The notes below the pieces were generated by a model. It was given only the letters and a program-made list of their open reading frames with translations. It did not search any database and had not been told where the DNA came from. A DNA stretch of 64,000 nt from contig MNCI01033587.1 of the NCBI GenBank assembly GCA_015680685.1, forward strand, positions 67,545 through 131,544. Direction: 5' to 3'. Source of the DNA: Gnetum montanum (taxonomy: Eukaryota > Streptophyta > Gnetopsida > Gnetales > Gnetaceae). Shown piece after piece: positions 10,741 through 20,070 of this stretch (its first letter is position 1; every line of letters starts with the position of its first letter). Position numbers and translations under genes: made by a program.

Positions 10741-11600
10741 GGTATTATCGTTTCTGGAGACATGTTGCACGTCGATGTTTTCGAATCACTTCATTAAGTG
10801 TTTGGCTAAGTCACAGTATGGTTGTAAATGTTGCGCTTTGCACGTGTAAATATTTGTGACTTGGTTCAAAACTAGTTATGAGTCTCCCCTGACCACAAGC
10901 CATGTGATGTCTGAAGCCAGTGCTGCCATGAGACCTCTAAGGAGACCTTCGTATTCTACTATGTTGTTGGTACAGTGAAAGTCGAAACGATAAGCAAAGG
11001 GTCAGATCTCCCCGGAGGGATAAGTTATGATGGCGATAGAACTTCCCCCTCGAGAGGTGGATGCTCCATCAAAGTTTAAAATAGCATCATAGTCATTGGG
11101 TACTATGTCTATTGCACTTACATTTTCGTCAGGGAATTCTGGCTCTATCGTTGCTTGATCGTGCGTTGGCGATGTGGTCATTTGGTTCGCTATGTTTTGA
11201 CCCTTAACTGATGATTGCGCTATGTAATGTAGGTCAAACTCAGCTATCATGGCTTTCCAATAGGCTATTCTACTTGACTAGTAAATGTTTCCTATGATGG
11301 CTCGGAGCACATTATCCTTGTAGATTATATTGACTTGGTTATGGAAGAGCTAATGTCACAATTTCTTTAAGGAAAAGACCAGGGCTAAACACGACCTCTC
11401 CACCTCGTTATATTTCTTCTCATGGGCTACTAATGCATGGATTAAGTATTAGACAGGGACTTCGGTTCCATCATCTTGTTTCTGGCAAAGCATGGACGTG
11501 ATTGACGAGTCTGAAGTGGCAAGGCAGATGTAAAACAGTTTATCATTTTGAGGTGGATAAACCATGGGTAGTTGAATGAGTGCTATTTTAATATTTTCAA
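10741..11600 (-). pseudogene. RNase H and second RNase H domains of E2 pol
   Basis: Two adjacent modules. The RT-linked gypsy RNase H is decayed (11250-11600; EKKYNEVERSCLALVFSLK recognisable). A second RNase H follows with NFDGAS, VEYEGLLRGL and VVRGDS, giving the D-E-D catalytic set, and DALATL near its end. A second RNase H after the first is a known hallmark of Tat-group elements. Several stops interrupt the frame, including one in RGDS*LVL. Confidence 0.8.
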
Positions 11601-12560
11601 ATGCTTCCTGGCACTGTGGAGTCCATTAAAAATGGACACTCTTGCATAGCAAGTGGTTCATAGGTTTCAACTTGTTTGCTAGCTTTTCTATGAAACGTCT
11701 GATGAACTGTAATCTACCTTGTAGACCCCAGATTTCAGTAAGGTTTCCAGGTGGTTTCAAGTTTGTTATGGCCTTAACTTTATCAGGGTCTACTCGTATC
11801 CCTGCTTTCGAGGCTATGAATCCAAGCATTTTTCCTGTCTTGACTCTGAAGATGCATTTCTTTAGGTTAAGTCTCAGCTCATATTTTAAACAAAGCTTTA
11901 GTTCTAGGTCAAGATCTTGTACATGTTGTTTTGATGTCTTTGATTTAACCACAATGTCATCTACGTAGTTATTGAGTGAGTGCAACATGTAATCGCTAAA
12001 CATGAATGTCATCACCCTTTGATATGTGGCCCCAACGTTCTTGAGACCGAAGGGCATCATTGTGTAACAAAAGGTTCACCATGGTGTCATAAAGGTAGTC
12101 CGGAGCTGATGCTCCGGGTTAATGCATATCTGATTATATCCCGAGAAGCCATCCATAAAGGATAATAGGGCATGCCTAGAGGTTGAGTCAACAAGTTGAT
12201 CAATGCTGGGTAGGGGAAAATCATCTTTTATGGTCTCAACGTTAAGATCCCTGAAGTCAATGCATAAGTGAATACTTCTGTTCTTCTTCAGGACAATGAC
12301 CATGTTGGATACCCAATCAGTGTAATCGATAGCTCGAATGAAACTAGCCTGATAAAGTTTGGTGATCTCATTGTGAACTGCCAATGCTACCTCAGGTTTA
12401 GCCTTTCGTGTCTTTTCCTTTACTGGCCTCAATTCTAGATCAAGGATAATATTATGCTGGACGATTCAAGGATCCAACCTAGGCATGTCTGTGTATGACC
12501 AAGCGAATGCTTTTATGTTGTCCTTAAGCACATCTTCTATGTCTTTGGCCAGTTGAGGTT
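11601..12560 (-). pseudogene. Reverse transcriptase domain of E2 pol, right of the E1 insertion
   Basis: Copies element RNA into DNA. Visible motifs in order are PVKEKTRKAKPEV, IHLCIDFRDLN, LLSFMDGFSGYNQI, MMPFGLKNVGATYQR and the catalytic NNYVDDIVVKS (YVDD at 11956-11967), then KMLGFIASKAGI and LQFIRRFI. All are Ty3/gypsy RT signatures of Tat type. A nonsense codon (complement of 12076-12078) replaces a Gly codon that E1 still has. The domain's N-terminal part is across the E1 insertion at 30439-30712. Confidence 0.92.
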
Positions 12561-12565
12561 GCAGT
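12561..12565. repeat. Left target-site duplication of E1 (GCAGT)
   Basis: GCAGT precedes the E1 LTR and is repeated exactly at 30434-30438 after the other LTR. The uninterrupted paralogous site inside E1 (near 18380) reads GTAGTAATG, which confirms the pre-insertion sequence. Confidence 0.93.
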
Positions 12566-13782
12566 TGTACCATCCGAAAGCATCGGTCTATGGCTGGAAG
12601 GAAACAGAGGCCATGGGATCATAGAACACGCACAGAAGACTGTACCTTCACCTAAGGGCTAGCTAGAATGAATGAAGGCAGAGTACCTTGGGTGGTTTGC
12701 ACGCGGATTAGACAAGGATTTCCCCAAATGTACACCGAAGTGCAATACGCTGGGTTATACGTAAACGACATAACAAGCGTAAATCAGGGCATAAACAATG
12801 TAACTGATGCAAACAGAGCATAAACGTAAATGAGTGAAAACAGAATACATGCAACAATTAATGCAAACTGTAAATGATTTTAGGAAGAAAATGTAACAAT
12901 GAAATTACAGAATGAGAGTACAATGCACAGGTCTAACGCAGTTGTGACTTGGACACAAGGCGGACGAAAAGCTCCGGTAAATGTAAGGATGACGGTAGGC
13001 TGGTTCACACTGTAGATACAGTGTAGGGACTGTATGCTCAATGTACAGGTTTTTCAGCATACAAGGTTTTCTGCTCTGAAGCTCAGCGTCTCTACTCTCT
13101 ATGTTTGCTCTGAATGCTTGCCAACCGACCTGGATCTCGTGAAAAATTGGAGATTTTATATAGGTTTTGACGGTAGACTCACGTTGGGCGACACGTGGCG
13201 CATTGACCAGGTGCAAAAGCATAAAATTTACAAGTGTACAATATGTTACATTTCGTGGGCGTATACGCCCAGCGTATACACTGTGTCTGGCGAGCGTAGA
13301 CTGTGGGTGTATATGCTGGGCGTATACGCTGCATGTGCTGGGCTTATATGATGATGGTTGCTGGGCATATACAATGGGGTGTATACGTTGATGTTTGCTG
13401 CCTTTCACCAAATCTTACTCTACAGTGCTGTTTCCATGCCGTTTTCGGGGATTGCATGCCAAGAGTATACATCTGTTGTACTTGCGCAGCGTCTATGTGA
13501 GGCATGTACGCTGGGCGTGTATGCTGGGCGTGTACGCTGGATGTCTATGTTGGGCGTATACGCTGAGAATGTCTGGCGTATACACTGGGCGTATACGCTG
13601 GGAGTGTCGACTTGGGCGTATAAGCCGGGCGTATACGCTGACAATGCATACTTAGTGAAAATTAAGCATCTGATCTCCGAAGTTGCCATGTTTGGTACCA
13701 GATGTAGCTGTGGTCATCCATGAGTCCCAGGGAACGGCTTCGTATTAGAGAAATACTAAGCTCAAAATTTTGTTGTGTTTCA
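12566..13782 (-). repeat. 3' LTR of E1
   Basis: TG...CA repeat homologous to 29144-30433. Its sense-strand TATATAAAA (near 13160) and GTTGGCAAG (near 13120) correspond to the core promoter in the other LTRs, but with about four extra bases between them. The U3 part is rich in AGCGTATACGC units. Confidence 0.92.
13255..13660. repeat. Palindromic AGCGTATACGC minisatellite in U3 of E1 3' LTR
   Basis: Roughly a dozen imperfect units around AGCGTATACGCC/T. Several overlapping stop-free frames here encode repeated Tyr-Thr/Ala-Pro peptides and are regarded as repeat artefacts. Confidence 0.85.
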
Positions 13783-13795
13783 TTGGCCCCTCTTT
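13783..13795 (-). promoter_or_regulatory. Polypurine tract of E1
   Basis: Minus-strand AAAGAGGGGCCAA adjoining the 3' LTR, identical to that of E2. Confidence 0.75.
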
Positions 13796-14814
13796 GTTGA
13801 CACTTGACAAAGAAGTGTAAAACACCATTAGCACCTTGATAGAGACCTTGCCTATTGCCACTTTACTAGACGTCATCGTACCATGTTCAGTAGTACATGG
13901 GATTGAGAGACGTGAAATTTGTATATGGATGGGAAAATGGAGACTGTGGGGATTGGGAACGGACCAAGAGATTGTACTTGGGTAAAGGGGATGCTATGGT
14001 GTGTATCATGATGATCCTTGTCAATGGCCATTATTTAGCAGATTTGGAATCCAGACATGCGATGTGCATTCTTTGGTAGAACAAGACTCTTGGTTAGTGT
14101 TCAAGAGGATTTTTTGGTGAGACCAAAGTCACGTGAGGACGTGTTGCATTCTTTGGAGGAACAGGGCCCTTTTTTGGTGTTTAGGGGGAGCCTGTTGGTG
14201 GAGAGCCAAAGCCACGCAATGGGATGTTTCTTGATTGTTTTTTACATGAGTACTTGGTTCCAAGACAAGTGCCTTCCCCCCTGGGGTGTATGTGGGAAGC
14301 ACCAAGGGTTTTTTTTGGAAGAAATTTGTTTTGATCTTGTACTCATGCTCAAGTGCTACTGTGTTGCAACTGCTCAAAGGTGTTACAGTGTGCAACAGTA
14401 TGCTCAAAGGTTTGAGTGTACGGGGTGTATCAGACGTGTGGCTGAGTAGAGTGTGTCAGTGAGTAGATAGAGAATGTATTGGAAAATGGGGATGTACTAG
14501 TGAACATCTTGATTTAGTCTTGCCTCATGGGCTGTGAACATTGCCTCATCTTGCTGCTTATGATGGAATGCATTCTTGTACGAATATCTTTGAGCGTCAT
14601 CCTGCAAACACATCTCCAAGGAGACAAGAAAACCATAAGTGAACAAGCGAGCCTAGACTTAAACAGCAACTGATGGGACAAAGACACTGGAAGAGATTTC
14701 AGGCATTGTATATAAATGGCAACAATGTTGGTAAGATCGTCTGATGGTGGGCGATGCAGTGATTCTGTTGAATCTTGAATGTGGCTGCGGATTGAAGAAC
14801 CAGAGATGGAGTTG
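13796..14814 (-). other. 3' untranslated region of E1
   Basis: Counterpart of 7487-8529. The inverted repeat next to the polypurine tract is shortened here. The splice-like donor seen in E2 reads GCAAG/ATGAGG, with G changed to A. Apart from the small opposite-strand frame, I see no gene. Confidence 0.5.
14057..14449 (+). CDS. Small antisense ORF in the E1 3' region, unknown
   Basis: A 130-codon frame whose first 65 or so codons correspond to the E2 frame at 7774; beyond that the two diverge by indels. Function unknown. The main reason to list it is the alignment with the E2 frame and the excess of third-base differences. Confidence 0.25.
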   Translation: MRCAFFGRTRLLVSVQEDFLVRPKSREDVLHSLEEQGPFLVFRGSLLVESQSHAMGCFLIVFYMSTWFQDKCLPPWGVCGKHQGFFLEEICFDLVLMLKCYCVATAQRCYSVQQYAQRFECTGCIRRVAE

Positions 14815-15268
14815 CCAATTTATAGTCTTAGCGGACTATCATGGGTTAGTTTCATGTCATAACCCATTCGACATTGACCTTTTAGCGTCGTGGTGGACGT
14901 TACATTGCTATTTTTTAGTCTTAGTGGACCATAAAGAGGCAAACTTAGTTTATAGTCTTAGCGAACTCTGATGAATGCGAAGGTGGCAATTTACTGTCAT
15001 GTTGGACGGGTGCTAGTTTATTATCATTATAGACACTGTGCGATATCAGTTTATCATCATGATGCTAGGACGAGCTGTGGTATCATTTTTAAGTCATAAT
15101 CCAAGACTGTTCTATTGTATCAGTTTAAAGTCGTGATCCCAAGACTCTTCTATGGTATCAGTTTAAAGTTGTGATCCCAAGACTCTTCTGTGGTATCAGT
15201 TTAAAGTCATGATCCCAGGACTCTTCTGTGGTATCAGTTTAAAGTTGTGATCCCAGGACTCGCACATA
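14815..15268. repeat. R3 tandem array of E1
   Basis: Short AGTTTATAGTCTTAGCGGAC-like units (14815-15060) followed by about six 37-38 bp units containing GGTATCAGTTTAAAGTC and GATCCCAAGACTCTTC. It is the shorter equivalent of the E2 array, at the same place just after the pol stop (complement of 15280-15282). Confidence 0.88.
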
Positions 15269-15279
15269 TCTCACTCTGT

Positions 15280-16750
15280 TCAGACGTAGAATGGCTTTAG
15301 AAATGAGTGATTGGTTGGATTTGCAAACTCATTTCCTTCCATATGATCTAACTTAAATGCTCCATTGTCGAATGCTTTAATGACCAAGTAAGGCCCTTCC
15401 TAGTTGGCTGAGAATTTGTCCTGGTGTTCCCGAACGGCTTTGAGCACAAGGTCACCTTCTTTGATAGGGCGCTTATGAATGTCATGTCGATGTCACTGCC
15501 ATTGTTGTTTTTGGTACCACTCAATTTGATTGAGCGCATGTACACATTCCTCCTCCACCAAGTCCAGGTCAATGACGCGTAGTTCATTGTTCTGTCCGTC
15601 GTCGAGGAGTTCCGAAAGTGTGATCCTTAAAGATGGTACCTGCAATTGCAAAGGTAAAACAACTTCCGAACTGTAAACAAGACTATATGGCGTCTTACCT
15701 GTTGAAGTTCGATGTGTAGTACAGTATGCCCACAATGCGTATACCAATTATTCATGCCATCTTTGCTTGCTTTGGGTAAGCATCTTTTTGAGTATTGTAA
15801 TGATGGTTTTGTTTGTTGCCTCTACTTGCCTGTTGCTCTGAGGATAGTAAGGGGATGAAAATGAGTGTTTGATCCCTAGACTTTCACAGAAGAATTTTGG
15901 TCTCGGCACTGCTAAATTGTGGCCCGTTGTCAGTGATGATTGTCATGGGAATGCCAAAGTGGGTTACAATATTTTCGAGAATGAAATTGCACACGTGTTT
16001 AGATGTTGTTTTTCGAAGGGGAGCAGCTTCTACCCACTTCGTGAAATATTCTGTTGTGATTATAATAAAAATATGCCCCGCAGAAGATGAGGGTGTTATT
16101 GGACTGATAATGTCCAACCCCCACTTTTGAAAGGGCCATGTGATTTATGCTGTATGCAACTCATTTGGTGGGACATGGATTAGGTTGCTATGTTTTTGGA
16201 AAGTACTACATGTTTTAACCTTGGAGATACAGTCATATTCCATGTGTGGCCAATAGTAGCCTAAGCGTCTTATCTTTGTTTCCATGGCTTTTGGTGCTAT
16301 ATGTCCTCCACATAGCCCTTCATGTACCTGTTCAACGATGGTTTGGGCATCAACACTACCAACGCATGTTAATAATATGCCTTCGTAGGATCTACGACAC
16401 AATGTGTCTCCTACCAAGGTATACTGCTTAGAACGTTTTCGTATTGCATCCTTTTGTGCATTTGTTAGATGTCATGGAGTTTCGCCGTGTAGAAGGTATT
16501 CTTTTATGTCATCATACCATTCTATCGCATGTGTTATACTAACAGATGTGATTGGCAATGTGTCAAGAGTATCAGTTATTGGTTCAGCACAACTGATCAC
16601 GGAGCTTGGTAATGCATTGAACATGTCCAGCGATATGTTTAACACTAATGTGGCTAACATGTCTGCAATGGTGTTATCATTTCTAGAAATGTGTTGCACA
16701 TCGATGTTTTCAAATTGCCTCATTAAATGTTTTGCCAAGTCACAGTATGG
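15280..16750 (-). pseudogene. Integrase domain of E1 pol
   Basis: Same domain order as in E2. Seen here: HEGLCGGHIAPKAM with a degenerate second metal pair (CSTFQ), a core with FGIPMTIITDNGPQFSSAE (second Asp intact), and downstream TPYSLVYSSEVVLPLQ and the WEGPYLV-type tail (here disrupted). Stops and frameshifts break it into pieces near 15750-15880 and 16120-16145. The loss of the CxxC pair is common to E1 and E2 and so predates their split. Confidence 0.88.
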
Positions 16751-17570
16751 TTGTAAATTTTGGGCTTTTCATGTATAAACATCTGTGATTTGGTTTAAAA
16801 CCAGTTGTGAGTCTCCTCTGACCACAAGCCGTGTGATGTCTAAAGCCAATGCTACCGTGAGACCTCTAAGGAGACCTTCGTACTCTACTATGTTGTTAGT
16901 ACAACGAAAGTTGAAACGGTAAGCAAAGGGTCTGATCTCCCTGGAGGGATAGGTGATGACAGCGGCTGCACTTCCACCTCGAGAGGTGGATGCTCCATCA
17001 AAGTTTAGAATGGCATCGTAGTCATTGGGCACTATGTTTGTTGTGTTTATATTCTCATCTGGGAATTCTAGCTCTATTATCACATGATCATGTGTTGGTG
17101 ACGTGGCCATTTGACTTGCTATGGCTTGACCCTTAACTGATGATTGCGCTATGTAGTGCAGGTCAAATTCAGCTACCATGGCTTTCCAACGGGCTATCCG
17201 ACTCGTTTCGTAAATGTTTCCTGTGATGGCCCTGAGCACATTATCCTGGAAAATTATATTAACTCGATTACGGAAGAGGTAATGTCACCATTTCCTTAAA
17301 GAGAAGACCAAATCTAAACATGACCTCTCCACGCCGTTATACTTTTTCTCGTGGGCAACTAATGCGTGGCTTAAGTAATATACAAGGAATTTAGTTCCGT
17401 CATCTTGCTTCTAGAAAAGAATAGACGCGATTGACGAGTCCAAAGTGGCAAGGTATATGTAAAATGGTTTATCGTTTTGAGGGGAATAAACCGTGGGTAG
17501 TCGGCCAAGTGCCGTTTTGATATTATCGAATGCTTCTTGGCACTGTGGAGTCCATTCAAAATGGACGTTC
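16751..17570 (-). pseudogene. RNase H and second RNase H domains of E1 pol
   Basis: The second RNase H is well preserved over 156 open codons (16769-17239): NFDGASTSRGG, NNIVEYEGLLRGL and LVVRGDSQLVLNQ supply the D-E-D set. The first, RT-linked RNase H (17240-17570) is decayed. The tail with NDNTIADMLATLVL joins it to integrase. Confidence 0.85.
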
Positions 17571-18201
17571 TTGCGTAATAGGTGGTTCATAGGTTTTATT
17601 TTGTCTATTAGTTTTTCTATGAAGCACCTGATAAACTGTAATCTACCTTGTAGGCCTTGAAGTTCGGTAAGGTTGCTGGGTGGTTTCAGGTTTGTTATGG
17701 CCTTAACCTTATCGGGGTTGTATCCCTGCTTCAGAGGCTATGAACCCAAGCATTTTTCCTGTTTTGACTCCAAAGACACATTTCTTTGGATTAAGTCTCA
17801 ACTCATATTTTAACCAACATTTTAACACCAAGTCAAGGTCTTGTACATGTTGTTGTGATGTTTTTGATTTAACCACGATGTTGTCCACGTAGTCATTGAG
17901 CGAGTGTAATATGTAATCGCTAAAGATGAATGTTATTGTCCTTTGATATGTGGCCCCAGTGTTCTTGAGAACAAAGGGCATCATTGTGTAAGAAAAGGTT
18001 CCCCATGGTGTCATAAAGGTGGTTCGGAGCTGATGCTCAAGGTTAATACATATCTGGTTGTATCCCAAGAAGCCATCCATAAAAGATAATAAGGCGTGCC
18101 CAGCGGCGAGTCGACAAGTTGATCAATGCTGGGTAGAGGAAAATCATCTTTTATNACGAGTCGACAAGTTGATCGATGCTGGGTAGAGGAAAATCATCTT
18201 T
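17571..18201 (-). pseudogene. Reverse transcriptase of E1 pol, C-terminal two thirds
   Basis: Motifs MDGFLGYNQI, RTTFMTPWGTFSYTMMPF, NTGATYQR and the catalytic segment NDYVDNIVVKS. The second catalytic Asp is Asn (YVDN at 17880-17891; GAC to AAC, a change expected from CpG deamination), so the enzyme could not work. The upstream conserved blocks fall in the assembly gap. The sequence at about 18107-18154 is repeated at 18157-18201, probably an assembly artefact. Confidence 0.88.
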
Positions 18202-18241
18202 NNNNNNNNNNNNNNNNNNNNNNNNNNNNNNNNNNNNNNNN
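18202..18241. other. Assembly gap (40 N), plus single N at 18155
   Basis: Runs of N. Alignment with E2 (12231-12423) shows that about 193 bases of RT sequence are missing here, so the 40-N size is a placeholder. Confidence 0.95.
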
Positions 18242-18660
18242 GGGTCTCAATTTTGGATCAAGGATGATGTTGTGCTGGACGATTCAGGGATCCAACCCAG
18301 GCATGTCTGTGTATGACCAAGAAAATGTCTTTATGTTGTCCCTAAGCACATTCTCTAGGTCTTTGGCTAGTTGAGGCTGTAGTAATGTACTTAATTTTAA
18401 TATTTTAATTTCCCCATCGGGCATGGTGATGGGGGTTTCGGTCAATGGGTGTTCGGTGATATTTTTGGCTTCTATGTCAAGAGATTTTGTCATACCTTTG
18501 TAGTTGTCTATAGTTTGCTGTGTTGAGGCTATGACTACATCATCCATTGATGAACTTAAGTGGATGAGATTTATGTTGATGTCCCTTGCAATTTTTCCAT
18601 ATGGTCCATCAATATTAATGGTTCGGTTAAATGCTGGCAATCCATCAGGCTTGCTCTTGC
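18242..18660 (-). pseudogene. N-terminal part of E1 pol (before RT)
   Basis: Reads INIDGPYGKIARDININ, MPDGEIKILKLSTLL and NIKTFSWSYTDMPGLDP, the last being the conserved 'F.Ws..dMPGi.p' block just before gypsy RT. It is the uninterrupted version of the site where E1 entered E2. Its upstream edge (18655-18662, TTATTGGCAAGAGC on the sense strand) corresponds to the splice-acceptor-like site of E2 at 30713. Confidence 0.85.
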
Positions 18661-18724
18661 CAATAAATAGAGAGCAGAATGAGCTAATGGGTATCGTTCT
18701 ATGTTCTTTGGCAATTTAAATTAT

Positions 18725-18915
18725 GTGTACATGCTTGATGGTGGATTATCGTCGCACCGGGACGAACAGTAGTTTAAGGCCGTACCAGGCTATGGGTGGC
18801 AGTTTAACATCTTACCGAGTCAAATGTAATTTGCAGGTGGCAGTTTAAGGCCTTACTGGGCCGTAACGGCAGTTTAGGGCCGTACCGGGCCATAACAGCA
18901 GTTTACGCTCAAATG
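18725..18915. repeat. R2 tandem array of E1
   Basis: Six or seven copies of an AGTTTAAGGCCGTACCGGGC-type core with variable 6-12 bp spacers. It lies between the start of pol and the promoter of the antisense gene. Confidence 0.88.
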
Positions 18916-19103
18916 TTCGGCGTAAACGTGTAAAATGGGGTTCACAGGGGGAACTAGGATGTAGTAATTTTTGTTTTATTTGAAAAATATATATATATTT
19001 TATATTTTTTGAACAAATTTTAGTTAAAAATAAGCAGAAAAGGCAAAATGAGGCAAGAATGGAAAACTGAGAGGCGGCAGCGTCAGCAGTGACGGCGGAG
19101 CAC

Positions 19104-19111
19104 TATATAAA
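19104..19111 (+). promoter_or_regulatory. TATA box of the E1 antisense gene
   Basis: TATATAAA at 19104-19111, followed by a G run, about 250 bp before the first ATG of the antisense gene. The E2 copy has TATATATA at the same place (31133). Confidence 0.6.
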
Positions 19112-19147
19112 GGGGGGGGGGTTTCATTTGTTGTTACTTTGACTCAA

Positions 19148-20070
19148 CAGCGTAATCTGGAGCATAAAATCTCAGCGTAAGCGTAAACTGTGAAACCCTG
19201 GCGTAAGCGTAAACTTGTGAAACCCTGAGCATAGACACCAACGACTAGACCCCAGCGTAGACGCCGACGACTAAACCCCAGCGTAGACGCCGAGCATAGA
19301 ACGTTGAGTGTAGGCATACAGAGTTTCAACCCAAGCTATCAATCCTAGCATAGACGCCGAGATGGGCAAAGGCAAGGAAGTGGAAGGGCAGGGGAGGAAG
19401 GGTCCTGACTTGACCTTCGCAGAGGAGAGCGAAACCATGCTGCAGTGCCTGCCCAGGCCAAGGATTCCATTGTGGCCTGGATTGTCACGTAGGTAGGCTT
19501 TGATTCTATCTCTATTGATTATTTTCTTGCTTGTGCATGTTTCGTAGCGTGGACAGTCGCGTAGAGGGCTTCAGCGTATATGCCAAGCGTAGAGAGCTTA
19601 GCGTAAAATCTTGATAACGTAGATTATCATAGCGTAATCTGTTTTCAGTGCATAGAGTAATCACTTTTTCTTGCACGAAGCATAGACAATTGTATCAGCG
19701 TATACGCTGAAGGCTATTCGGCGTATACGCTGAGGGTTTCTTTAGTGTATATGCTGAGCGTGAATCAGTTTAGTCTTTTAAATATGGTTTAGCGTAGACC
19801 TGTTTTCCTATAAACTATTTTTGGTGTAAAATGTTTGTTCAGTGCCTACTGTAGACTATTTACACTGATAGCCTCTGTAGCGTATATGCTGAGGGTTTCT
19901 TCAGCATATATGCTGAGCATAAGAGGTTTAGGCGATAGCGTAATCAGTTGGTTGTCAGCGTATACACCAGGTCAGGCAGCGTATACGCCAAGCATAAACA
20001 AATTTTAACAGCGTATATAGATTTTGACAGCGTATACGCTAGGTTTAGTAGCGTATACGCCGAGCATAAA
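19148..20070 (+). repeat. AGCGTA minisatellites in the 5' UTR and intron 1 of the E1 antisense gene
   Basis: Two blocks, interrupted by exon 1 (19362-19492). The 5' UTR block (19148-19350) is made of AGCGTAAGCGTAAAC-like units. The intron block (19550-20070) is made of AGCGTATACGCTGAGG-like units. These are the same words as in the LTRs and leader of E1 and E2. Confidence 0.8.

Noticed and set aside
9968-10849. Plus-strand frames across the integrase region (also 15869-16130 and 16246-16778)
   Set aside because: Mirror images of the minus-strand integrase and RNase H coding sequence.
18126-18374. Open frame across the N gap
   Set aside because: It runs through unknown bases and opposite to pol; artefact.
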